This document shows positions 42,350 through 50,446 of a stretch of DNA of 64,000 bases, piece after piece (the stretch's first letter is position 1; each line of letters starts with the position of its first letter). Source of the stretch: Phycisphaerales bacterium (lineage in GTDB: Bacteria; Planctomycetota; Phycisphaerae; Tepidisphaerales; Tepidisphaeraceae). A model generated the notes under the pieces. The model ran no database searches. It was not told where the DNA came from and worked only from the letters and a program-made list of their open reading frames with translations. Where the stretch lies: contig JADLBV010000130.1 of NCBI GenBank assembly GCA_020847545.1, positions 1 through 64,000 on the forward strand, in the 5' to 3' direction. The translations under genes and the position numbers were made by a program.

Positions 42350-43431
42350 GATAATTTCCCCCTCGCATCCACGCGGATGGGCCGGATGGAACCATCCGAC
42401 TCACGCCACCACAATTCATCCTGCAAATTCACGCACGGGCAGATGTGGTTGGGGATGATCGTCACCCGCTCGCCCAGTTCCGGCCGGCGCGAACCGGACG
42501 AAAATTCCACTTGCGCATGTTCCTCGCTGAGCCGCCGGATCACCGCGTGGGGGTATTCGACGATGTATCCATGCCCCGCATCCGGCTGTGGGATCAGTCG
42601 GTCGCTGGTCAGGGTTTTGCTCCCGCTGTCCAACACCACCTGATTGGGGACGGCCGTTGAGATCACCGTGGCGTGGATGCGGGCGGCACAATCCTCAATG
42701 TTGCAAAAACCGCCACGCACGGTGTTCAGGTCATTGAAAACATATGTCCCCGGCCTGATTTCCGTGTATTGCCGCACCAGATTGGATTGCAGGGCGCTGG
42801 GGGTCGATCCACCTGAAACAATCTGTGCCGACAGCCCATCCCGACGCCACAAATCCAACGTCTCCTGCAATAGTGCATCGACTTTTTTCAATGATTCGGC
42901 CTGATGATCAGGTTTGTCCCACACCTGTCCCGGATAGCAGAAAAGCCCATCGAGCCGCAAATTCGGCAATTTTGAGATTGCGCGAGCCAATTCCAACGCC
43001 AATTGCGGCGATTGTACGCCGGTGCGATGCAGCCCCACATCCAGATCAACCAGCATTCCAAGGGTTGAACCGGCCAACTTCGCGGCATCGGACAACACGC
43101 GGGCGGCGTACTCTGAATCCACCGCCACGCGCAAGGTATTCGTTCTCGCCAGTTGTGCAGCGGCGTTGGCACGAACCGGATCGAGCGCCGGATAGGCCAG
43201 CAAGAGATCATCGCTGACTTGCGACATGACCTTCGCCTCGCCCACTTTGGCGACGGTCAAACCTTGGCAGCCGTTTTCGATTTGCAGTCGGCCGATGAAT
43301 TGAGATTTGTGCGTCTTGGTGTGCGGGCGGATGTTGATCTTGTGGGCGGCGCCAAAGTCGGCCATCCGCTTGAGGTTTCGACGCACGATATCGGCATCGA
43401 CGACCAGTGAAGGTGTTGACAATATTTCCAT
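42346..43431 (-). CDS. D-threonine aldolase / D-serine dehydratase-like PLP enzyme
   Basis: 361 residues of the fold-type III, alanine-racemase-like family. The PLP lysine is expected at K39 in IRPHTKTHK. The C-terminal domain keeps the metal-binding His and Cys in IIPNHICPCVN near 333-343, as in D-serine dehydratase and D-threonine aldolase. Activity should be metal-assisted cleavage or deamination of a D-3-hydroxy amino acid. It is the first gene of the operon, starting 19 bases from the divergent regulator, with a predicted leader of only about six bases. Confidence 0.88.
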   Translation of the reverse strand: MEILSTPSLVVDADIVRRNLKRMADFGAAHKINIRPHTKTHKSQFIGRLQIENGCQGLTVAKVGEAKVMSQVSDDLLLAYPALDPVRANAAAQLARTNTLRVAVDSEYAARVLSDAAKLAGSTLGMLVDLDVGLHRTGVQSPQLALELARAISKLPNLRLDGLFCYPGQVWDKPDHQAESLKKVDALLQETLDLWRRDGLSAQIVSGGSTPSALQSNLVRQYTEIRPGTYVFNDLNTVRGGFCNIEDCAARIHATVISTAVPNQVVLDSGSKTLTSDRLIPQPDAGHGYIVEYPHAVIRRLSEEHAQVEFSSGSRRPELGERVTIIPNHICPCVNLQDELWWRESDGSIRPIRVDARGKLS

Positions 43432-43472
43432 ATCTATGTAGACAGTCTAAATGCCTAAAATCGCCGTGTCAA
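43416..43472. promoter_or_regulatory. Symmetrical divergent promoters sharing a palindromic operator
   Basis: Plus strand: TTGACA (43416-43421), 17-base spacer, TAGACA (43439-43444), start point predicted at the A of the regulator ATG (43451). Minus strand: TTGACA (43472-43467), 17-base spacer, TAGACT (43449-43444), start near 43437. The two -10 boxes overlap in the palindrome TAGACAGTCTA (43439-43449), a likely GntR/FCD operator. Confidence 0.7.
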
Positions 43473-44122
43473 CCAGTAGGGGGAAGCTCCTTGCCCAGCG
43501 CGAACAGGCTCATCGGGAGCTTCGTCGATTGTTGCTGCTACAGAAAATTTCCCCCGGCCGGCGTCTTGGGGAGCCGGCATGGGCCAAGCGGCTGGGGGTC
43601 AACCGTACCGCGTTGCGCGAGGCGTTTGCGAGACTGGAGGCCGAAGGGTTGATCGAAAAAGGGCCGCAGACCGGGTATTTCGTTCCGGTGTTGTCGGAGG
43701 GTGACATTCGTGAAATATTGCAGACCCGGCTGGTGGTTGAGGTTGCGGCGATGGAGATTTTATTAGCCTCTCGAAAAAATACGCCGCAGCATCTCAAGCC
43801 GCTGCGGCACGCATGCGATGATCTGGAGCGGTTTTTGGAGCGGGGGTATTCGCTGGGGTTCAGCGAGGCGGATCGGCGGTTTCATGAATCGCTGGTGGAG
43901 GTGGCGGGGAACCAGCGGCTGAGGATGATTTACCAACGCGCGCCGTTGCCGATGATTCATGATGAAGTGGTGCGGTCGGAGCATTGGTTGAATGAAGGGT
44001 ATGCCACGCTGCGCGACCATCGGGAGATTCTGAGCCATCTGGTTGGGGGGGATATTGAGGCGGCCAAGACGATTCTTCGCGAACATCTGACCTATCGCGG
44101 TCGGCCGGCGATTATGGCATGA
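43451..44122 (+). CDS. GntR-family (FCD) transcriptional regulator
   Basis: 223 residues. Winged helix at about 20-82 (LLLLQKISPGRRLGEPAWAKRLGVNRTALREAFARLEAEGLI) followed by an all-helical FCD sensor (about 92-215) with metal-ligand-type positions (Asp/His in EADRRFHESLVEVAGN and DHREILSHL). No Shine-Dalgarno lies before the ATG, and the predicted start point is the ATG itself, so the message may be leaderless. It probably represses both itself and the divergent five-gene operon through the shared palindrome, with a pathway acid as effector. Confidence 0.9.
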   Translation: MPKIAVSTSRGKLLAQREQAHRELRRLLLLQKISPGRRLGEPAWAKRLGVNRTALREAFARLEAEGLIEKGPQTGYFVPVLSEGDIREILQTRLVVEVAAMEILLASRKNTPQHLKPLRHACDDLERFLERGYSLGFSEADRRFHESLVEVAGNQRLRMIYQRAPLPMIHDEVVRSEHWLNEGYATLRDHREILSHLVGGDIEAAKTILREHLTYRGRPAIMA

Positions 44123-44177
44123 TGTTTGATCCCGCTGGACCGGCCGGTCCGGGGGGCTTAGCATTCCAACGACCAAT

Positions 44178-46031
44178 ATGAAGCAGGAATATGACATTCT
44201 GGTCATTGGTGGGGGCCATGCCGGCGCGGAGGCGGCGTGGGGGTCAGCGCATCTTGGGGCATCGGTGGCGCTGTTGACGTTGGATCCATCGCGCATTGGG
44301 CAAATGTCGTGCAATCCATCCATCGGCGGGCTGGCCAAGGGACAGATGGTGCGCGAGATCGATGCGCTGGGGGGGTTGATGGGGATCGCGACCGACAACA
44401 CGGCCATTCAGTTGCGGATGCTCAATCGCAGCAAGGGGCCTGCCGTCTGGGGGCCGCGTTCACAGTCGGATAAATATCGATACGCGGCCGAGGTCCAACG
44501 GTTGCTGTCAACATGTGCCAATCTGGACATTGTTCGTGGTGAAGTGGTGGAAATTCTGACCGAAGGAGAATCGCCGGTCGTGCGGGGTGTGACGCTGGCC
44601 AATGGTCAAAGCGTGCGATGCCGGGTGGTGATCGTTACCACGGGGACATTTTTGCGGGCATTGATGCATACCGGTGAAGCCAAAACCGAAGGTGGGCGGG
44701 TGGGAGAGGGGTCGGCCAGAGGGTTGTCGGGATGTTTGACGCGGCTGGGGTTGGAATTGGGGAGGCTCAAGACCGGCACGCCGCCGCGGTTGCATCGGGA
44801 TTCGATAGATTTTTCGGGGCTGGAAGTGCAATGGGGCGATGAAGATCCGCTGCCGTTTTCTTATCTGAATGAGTATGGTCAGGGTGGGCGCTGGCGGCCG
44901 CCATTGCAACAGGTTCCTTGTCATCTGTCGGCGACCAACGGGAAAATTCACCAGATCATCCGCGAAAATCTGCACCGCGCCCCGATGTACAGCGGGCAGA
45001 TACAGAGTCTTGGCCCGCGATATTGTCCGAGCATCGAGGACAAGATCGTTCGTTTTGCGGATAAGACCAGCCATCATGTTTTTCTGGAACCCGAAGGGCT
45101 GGATACGGAGGAGATTTATTGCAACGGGATCAGCACCAGCTTGCCGGCCGATGTGCAGGAACAAATCGTTCGGCTGGTTCCCGGATTGGAAAAAGCGAAA
45201 TTTCTGAAATACGGATACGCGGTGGAATATGACATGGTCTGGCCGACGCAGATTCGCGCCACGTTGCAGACCAAGCGGATTGCGGGGCTGTTTCTGGCCG
45301 GCCAGATCAACGGAACCAGCGGGTATGAGGAGGCGGCGTCCCAGGGGTTGGTGGCGGGGATCAATGCCGTGCAATATGCCGATGGGAAAGAGTGCGATTT
45401 TGTGCTGGGGCGGGATCAGGCGTACATCGGGGTGATGATCGACGACCTGGTGACCAAGCCGCCAACCGAGCCGTATCGCATGTTCACCAGCCGGGCCGAG
45501 CATCGGTTGCACCTGCGAAATGACAACGCGGATGTGCGGTTGACCGACATCGGCCGGCGGATTGGGCTGGTGGATGATGCGCGCTGGGCAAAATTTGAGT
45601 CGATGCGCGCGGAGGTTGAGCGGGGGTTTGGATTTCTTCGACAAAATCGCGTTGAAGGGGTCAGCGCGCTGGAATGGTTGAAGCGTTCACAAACCGACTG
45701 GGCGGGATTGTGCCGATTGTTGCCCGGCGCATCGGCCATCGCGTCGGATATTGCCATCCGGATCGAAATCAACGTCAAATATGAAGGGTATATCGCGCGT
45801 CAGGGGAGGCAGATCGAGCGGTTTAGCCAACTGGAAAGCAAGCGCATCCCCGATGGGATGGACTTTGCATCGGTGATGGGACTGAGGAATGAAGCGAAGA
45901 TCAAATTCGCACAATTCACCCCCCGCAGTCTGGGGCAGGCGCTGCGCATCAGCGGGATCACGCCGGCGGATGTGACCGTGCTGGCGATTCACCTGGATCG
46001 GTCTTCGCCGCGAAGTGCGATGGGTTCCTGA
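44178..46031 (+). CDS. mnmG: tRNA uridine-34 carboxymethylaminomethyl modification enzyme
   Basis: 617 residues, normal for MnmG/GidA, the FAD enzyme that with MnmE installs cmnm5 on U34 of certain tRNAs. FAD motif ILVIGGGHAGAEAA near 6-19, MSCNPSIGGLAKG near 44-56, GTGTPPRLH near 198-206 (read as KTGTPPRLH) and NGTSGYEEAASQG near 377-389 are all hallmarks. The C-terminal helical MnmE/tRNA-binding part is complete. The 3' end overlaps the convergent small gene by 43 bases. Confidence 0.97.
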   Translation: MKQEYDILVIGGGHAGAEAAWGSAHLGASVALLTLDPSRIGQMSCNPSIGGLAKGQMVREIDALGGLMGIATDNTAIQLRMLNRSKGPAVWGPRSQSDKYRYAAEVQRLLSTCANLDIVRGEVVEILTEGESPVVRGVTLANGQSVRCRVVIVTTGTFLRALMHTGEAKTEGGRVGEGSARGLSGCLTRLGLELGRLKTGTPPRLHRDSIDFSGLEVQWGDEDPLPFSYLNEYGQGGRWRPPLQQVPCHLSATNGKIHQIIRENLHRAPMYSGQIQSLGPRYCPSIEDKIVRFADKTSHHVFLEPEGLDTEEIYCNGISTSLPADVQEQIVRLVPGLEKAKFLKYGYAVEYDMVWPTQIRATLQTKRIAGLFLAGQINGTSGYEEAASQGLVAGINAVQYADGKECDFVLGRDQAYIGVMIDDLVTKPPTEPYRMFTSRAEHRLHLRNDNADVRLTDIGRRIGLVDDARWAKFESMRAEVERGFGFLRQNRVEGVSALEWLKRSQTDWAGLCRLLPGASAIASDIAIRIEINVKYEGYIARQGRQIERFSQLESKRIPDGMDFASVMGLRNEAKIKFAQFTPRSLGQALRISGITPADVTVLAIHLDRSSPRSAMGS

Positions 46032-46390
46032 AACAATTCGGTGATGATGAACTGTTGACGAAGCGTGTTGGGTGTCAGCCAGTTGTGAATCGCCTCGGCC
46101 GAGACGGCCTGGGGTTTTGATCGACGGACGACCGGATCGGCTGTTGGCGCGGATGGTGCGTTGTTCTCCGGTTCAACATTCGTCTCAACCGGCAATGGCG
46201 GCGGAAGGACGTTGATGGATCGGGTTTTCGGTTTGATGGCCGGTCTTTTTTTGGGGGGGAGCGCCTTTGGATTCTTTTTCGTTTTTTTGGCCGTTGCCGC
46301 CGCGGCGGTGATGAACCAGATCAAGCCGATCACCACCAGCGGGATCCAACCCCCTTCGGCCAGCAAAAATGTAATGGCCAGAATGTTCAT
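45989..46390 (-). CDS. Small single-span membrane protein, unknown
   Basis: 133 residues: one N-terminal membrane segment (about 14-33), then a Lys/Pro-rich cytoplasmic linker (TAKKTKKNPKALPPKKRP) and a C-terminal helical tail. It lies 12 bases downstream of the flotillin-like gene and so belongs to the NfeD/FloA row. The last 43 bases are antisense to the end of mnmG. No family is recognised. Confidence 0.6.
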   Translation of the reverse strand: MNILAITFLLAEGGWIPLVVIGLIWFITAAAATAKKTKKNPKALPPKKRPAIKPKTRSINVLPPPLPVETNVEPENNAPSAPTADPVVRRSKPQAVSAEAIHNWLTPNTLRQQFIITELFQEPIALRGEDRSR

Positions 46391-46402
46391 GTTTCACGCC
46401 GA

Positions 46403-47419
46403 TCAGCTTTTTGGTCCATCGGTCGGTCGGGCGACGGCGTCGCGCATGGCGGTGTCGGCCTGCACGTTGCGCAGGCGGTAATAGTCCATCACGCCCAGGT
46501 TGCCCTTGCGGAACGCCTCGGCGATGGCGCGGGGCACTTCGGCTTCGGCCAGCACGACGGCGGCGCGGTTCTCGGCCTGTTTGGCGACGTTTTCCTGTTC
46601 ATGGGCGATGGCCATGGCGCGTCGCTGTTCGGCTTCGGCCTGGAAACGGCGTTTGTCCGATTCGGCCTGGTCGGCCTGCAACTTGGCGCCGATGTTTTCA
46701 CCCACATCAATGTCGGCGATGTCGATGGAGAGAATTTCAAAGGCCGTGTTGGCATCCAAACCCTTGGCCAGCACCGCCTTGGAAATATGGTCGGGATTTT
46801 CCAGCACATCCTTGTGGTCGTTGGCCGTGCCGATGGAGGTGACGATCCCCTCGCCGACGCGGGCGATGACGGTCTCCTCGGTGGCGCCGCCGACGAGCCT
46901 TTTGATGTTGGTGCGGACGGTGACGCGGGCCTTGACCTTCAATTGAATGCCGTTTTTGGCCACGCCGTCGATGGTTGTCCGCCCCATGGCGGCGGAGGGG
47001 ACGTCGATGACCTTGGGATTCACGCTGGTCTGAATGGCTTCGAGAATGTCGCGGCCGGCAAGATCAATCGCGGTGGCGGTTTTAAATGGCAGGTCGATGT
47101 TGGCCTTGGAGGCCGCGATCATCGAGGTGATGACGCGGGGCACATCGCCGCCGGCGAGCAGATGCGATTCCATTTCGGTTTGAGTGACGTTCAGCCCGGC
47201 GCGGGTGGCCTGGATGCGGGAGTTGACGATCACCGAAGCGGGGACTTTCCGCAGCTTCATGCCGATCAATTCCAACATGCTGACGCGCGCCCCGCTGACC
47301 AGCGCCCGCACATACAACCCCAGAAACTGGAGCATCAAACCCACGATCACGATGACCACGACCAGAACAACCAGAACAATCGCGATCACAAATCCTTCGG
47401 CCGCGCCTAGCAAATTCAT
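46403..47419 (-). CDS. floA: Flotillin-like protein FloA
   Basis: 338 residues, typical of FloA (UPF0365), which marks membrane microdomains. An N-terminal hairpin membrane segment (about 8-33) leads to the [16 protein letters not shown] region, a SPFH-like domain (about 50-230, with [23 protein letters not shown] and GIVTSIG), and a coiled coil rich in Ala/Glu (about 250-310: [23 protein letters not shown]). Its start overlaps the upstream NfeD gene by four bases, the conserved nfeD-floA arrangement. Confidence 0.95.
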   Translation of the reverse strand: MNLLGAAEGFVIAIVLVVLVVVIVIVGLMLQFLGLYVRALVSGARVSMLELIGMKLRKVPASVIVNSRIQATRAGLNVTQTEMESHLLAGGDVPRVITSMIAASKANIDLPFKTATAIDLAGRDILEAIQTSVNPKVIDVPSAAMGRTTIDGVAKNGIQLKVKARVTVRTNIKRLVGGATEETVIARVGEGIVTSIGTANDHKDVLENPDHISKAVLAKGLDANTAFEILSIDIADIDVGENIGAKLQADQAESDKRRFQAEAEQRRAMAIAHEQENVAKQAENRAAVVLAEAEVPRAIAEAFRKGNLGVMDYYRLRNVQADTAMRDAVARPTDGPKS

Positions 47420-47940
47420 ATGACTCTCCCTTGATGAGTTGATTCGGTTTGGTTTGATTCGGGCGACTGGACCAGCCGCACGCGCGGCAATCCTTCATCA
47501 ATCGCCACGATTTTGACACGGCTGCCGGCGGGAATCCAACCCAGCTCGGAGGCCGCTTCGACCCGTTTGCCGTCAAATTCCACCTCGCCGGTGGGACGCA
47601 GGTCGCTGCGAGTCGTCCCTTCCTGGCCGATGTGGGCCGCAGGAGGAAGGGGGATCGACCGCACCTCGGGCAGCACCATTTTGCGTCCCAAAGGCGTTTT
47701 GGGCCAGATTTTCATCGCCCAGCCGGCCGCGAAAGGGGCGACGCCGACAGATGCCAGCATCACCACCACGCCCAGCCATTGATTGATGGTAAAGCAAACT
47801 CCGATTGCCGCAATGACCAGCCCCGCTCCCAACACCCCCAATATCCCGTGCGTGGGCAGCAGCAATTCGCCGATCATCAGCGCAAGGCCGCCGATCAGCA
47901 GCACCGCAAAGAGGATTCCCGGATTTCCCATCATCTCCAT
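47416..47940 (-). CDS. NfeD-family short protein
   Basis: 174 residues from the ATG at 47940; a GTG at 47958 is upstream. Membrane segments (about 7-28, 33-50 and 57-72) are followed by an OB-fold NfeD C-terminal domain ([38 protein letters not shown] in pieces from about 122). It partners the FloA encoded with a four-base overlap downstream and the long NfeD upstream. Confidence 0.9.
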   Translation of the reverse strand: MEMMGNPGILFAVLLIGGLALMIGELLLPTHGILGVLGAGLVIAAIGVCFTINQWLGVVVMLASVGVAPFAAGWAMKIWPKTPLGRKMVLPEVRSIPLPPAAHIGQEGTTRSDLRPTGEVEFDGKRVEAASELGWIPAGSRVKIVAIDEGLPRVRLVQSPESNQTESTHQGRVI

Positions 47941-47976
47941 GGACTCTATTTTAGACACCGAATCGAGCCGGAAGTT

Positions 47977-49515
47977 TCATACCGTTCGCACCACCGCATA
48001 TCCGCCGCGCAATTCCATGACGACCAGTCGGCTGTTGGCCGGCACAAAGCCGCTGTCGCTGACGACATCGATGGTTCGTCGATCGCCGGTGGCCGGGTCG
48101 ATGAAGGCGGCCGTGCCACCGGGGCGAAGATCGGTCAACGCCTCGCCCGATGCGCCGATTTTTGGCCAGGATTCAACGGTGGATGAACCGCCCGATTGCG
48201 CCAATCCACCGGCCGGTTCCTGAATAATCAAACGGTTAAAATAGGGAAGCTTTGGAAGATAGCGATTGAGCCAGAACCACAAAAAGAGGGAGGCGGCCAT
48301 CGCGCCGGCGATGACCAGCAACCCCCGCTGCATGGCCGACCAGGTGGAACCAAACGCGGGGAATATGCCCGGCATGCCATCGGGTTCCTTGGGCACAAAG
48401 GTCATCAAGAATCCGCCCAATGCCAGCAGCAATCCCACGATTCCCGGCACAAAATGGCCGGGGAAGACAAAGACCTCAAAAGCCAGCAATGCCAGTCCGA
48501 TGAGGATGGCGAGGATTTCCCACCATTGGGCATAGCCGGTTAGGAGTGGAACGCCGAGCAAAATCATCAAGCTGGCGGCCGCGAATGCTTCGGGGGCGCC
48601 GTGCCCCGGCACATGCAGCGCGGTGTAGAGGCTCATGAAGAAGATGATCGTCAGGACCAGTCGGACGACATCGCCACCCAGCCAATCGATCGCCCGGTCG
48701 CCGAGGCTTGGTTCGAGTGTCCGCAGCAGGTTGTAGTTGCGTTGTTGTGCGAGTTGATCGGCGGAGTTGACAATCTGTTTTGCCAAACCCAGTTGCAAGG
48801 CGAGGTTGCTGTGGACGGTCAAGAGGGATTCGGGGCCGTCGATGGGGTTGCGCACGTTGGGGACGGGTTGCCAGTCTCCCTGGGCGGTCAACTGTTGATA
48901 GGTGGTTCCATCCACGAAGCGTTTTAGGCCTTGTTTGTTTTCGATCCAGTGGACCTCAACACCCACGGAGACCATCGCTTCGGCCAGCAGCGGTTCGTAG
49001 CCGTTGCGCAGGGCGCTGTCGCGAAAATCTTCGAGGACGGGGCTTTCGGCCTTGGCCCGCTCGGCCGCGCCGAGGGTTTGCATTCCGCCGCCGGGGGAGA
49101 GGGCGATGGGGGCGGCGTCGCCGAGGGTGGCGCTGGGGCCCATGACCAGTTCATTGCATGCCAGGGCGATCATCGCGCCGGCCGAGATGGCTTTTTGAGG
49201 GACATAGGCGATGGTGTGAAGGTCGGTTTGGCTCTTGAGAAAATGGGAAATTTCAAGGCCGGATGTCACCGCGCCGCCATAGGTGTCGATCTGGAGGATG
49301 ATCGCTTTGGCTCCCAGCTTGCGTGCGGCATCAAATCGGCGAACCAACGCATCGAGCTGCATGTCATTGATCGGCCCCGACAGGATGATTTGCACGGCAG
49401 GGGTTGAAGCCGCGGTGGTTTGGGATGTTGTCACGGCCGAACCGGCGCACAGGCTCCCCAGCAGCAGCAACGCCGCACAAAAGCCGCACCAGAGTCCGGC
49501 GGTCTTTTGATTCAT
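47977..49515 (-). CDS. Long NfeD protein with ClpP-class serine protease domain
   Basis: 512 residues from the ATG at 49515. Signal segment about 7-27. A ClpP/SppA-type protease domain (about 40-225) has the nucleophile S111 in KAISAGAMIALACNE and the preceding IDTYGGAV oxyanion strand; a Lys partner is expected nearby. About five membrane helices follow (260-430), then a C-terminal OB-fold NfeD domain (about 445-512). The GDAAPI loop is also conserved. It acts at the membrane together with FloA in microdomain protein quality control. Confidence 0.92.
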   Translation of the reverse strand: MNQKTAGLWCGFCAALLLLGSLCAGSAVTTSQTTAASTPAVQIILSGPINDMQLDALVRRFDAARKLGAKAIILQIDTYGGAVTSGLEISHFLKSQTDLHTIAYVPQKAISAGAMIALACNELVMGPSATLGDAAPIALSPGGGMQTLGAAERAKAESPVLEDFRDSALRNGYEPLLAEAMVSVGVEVHWIENKQGLKRFVDGTTYQQLTAQGDWQPVPNVRNPIDGPESLLTVHSNLALQLGLAKQIVNSADQLAQQRNYNLLRTLEPSLGDRAIDWLGGDVVRLVLTIIFFMSLYTALHVPGHGAPEAFAAASLMILLGVPLLTGYAQWWEILAILIGLALLAFEVFVFPGHFVPGIVGLLLALGGFLMTFVPKEPDGMPGIFPAFGSTWSAMQRGLLVIAGAMAASLFLWFWLNRYLPKLPYFNRLIIQEPAGGLAQSGGSSTVESWPKIGASGEALTDLRPGGTAAFIDPATGDRRTIDVVSDSGFVPANSRLVVMELRGGYAVVRTV

Positions 49516-49581
49516 CACTACTATTGTACACCAATCCATTGTGGCGGTCTTCCATTGCTTCTACACTTCGGTCCCGTGCCG

Positions 49582-50364
49582 ATGGATTTATCCGAATATC
49601 AGGCCATCCTGCTCGATCTGGATGGGACGTTGTATCACCATGAACACCCTTTGCCGGGGGCGGTGAATCTGTTGCTTCGATTGCAGGCGGAGGGGAAGTT
49701 GTTTGCCTGTTTATCCAACAGCACGAGCAGTCCGGTGCGGATCGCCGAACGACTGATGCGGATGGGGGTGTCGGTGGAGGCGGATCACATCTATTCCGCC
49801 GCGGCCGCGACGGCCGATTATGTGGTGCAGACATTTGCCCCGCGTCCGCGCATCTTTAATCTTTCAACCGAATCGATCAGGGAGATGCTCGAAGGGCAGG
49901 TGGATTGGGTGCAGCAGGATGGTGAGCCTTGTCATGCCGTCATCGTCGGGACGCCGACCAATGTGTATGCCACGGAGGAACGCCAGCGCATCGCACTGGG
50001 GTTGTTGCGCAAGGGGGCGCAGCTTGTGGGGATTTGCGCGGATCGGGTTTATCCGAGCACACGCGGGTTGGAGTTCGGGGTGGGGGCCTTGTCGGCGATG
50101 CTGGCCTATGCCGCCGGCCGACAACCCGTGTTCTGCGGCAAACCCCAACCGGTTTTTTTCAACAAGCTCTGCACGAGATTGAGTGTGGACCCCAAACGAT
50201 GCCTGTTGATCGGCGACAATCTGGAGGCCGACATTGTGGGGGCCAAAAACGTGGGGATGAAAACCCTGCTCACGCTGACCGGCGTCACCCGGCGCAGGGA
50301 TTTGTCGGCGGTCGCGGCCGAATGGCAGCCGGATGGGATCGTTGAAGACCTGAGCGAAGTCTGA
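49582..50364 (+). CDS. HAD-superfamily phosphatase, NagD/type IIA
   Basis: 260 residues from the ATG at 49582; a GTG at 49576 is possible. Catalytic motif I LLDLDGTLY with D12 and D14, motif II in CLSNSTSS, a type IIA cap domain (about 75-180), and motif IV GDNLEADIVGA near 212-222. Expected reaction is dephosphorylation of a small phospho-metabolite such as a nucleotide, phosphoglycolate or sugar phosphate. It is convergent with pnp and shares the intergenic hairpin. Confidence 0.88.
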   Translation: MDLSEYQAILLDLDGTLYHHEHPLPGAVNLLLRLQAEGKLFACLSNSTSSPVRIAERLMRMGVSVEADHIYSAAAATADYVVQTFAPRPRIFNLSTESIREMLEGQVDWVQQDGEPCHAVIVGTPTNVYATEERQRIALGLLRKGAQLVGICADRVYPSTRGLEFGVGALSAMLAYAAGRQPVFCGKPQPVFFNKLCTRLSVDPKRCLLIGDNLEADIVGAKNVGMKTLLTLTGVTRRRDLSAVAAEWQPDGIVEDLSEV

Positions 50365-50383
50365 CCTGATCTTATCAAAAGAA

Positions 50384-50415
50384 ATTCCCTCTTTCGGGTG
50401 TCCGAAAGAGGGAAT
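50384..50415 (-). terminator. Intrinsic terminator of pnp
   Basis: A perfect 14-base stem (ATTCCCTCTTTCGG / CCGAAAGAGGGAAT) around GTGT, followed on the minus strand by TTCTTTTGAT. It lies between the convergent HAD and pnp genes. Confidence 0.8.
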
Positions 50416-50446
50416 GGGTTGCTACGCAAAATGGGATCGGTGGGAT

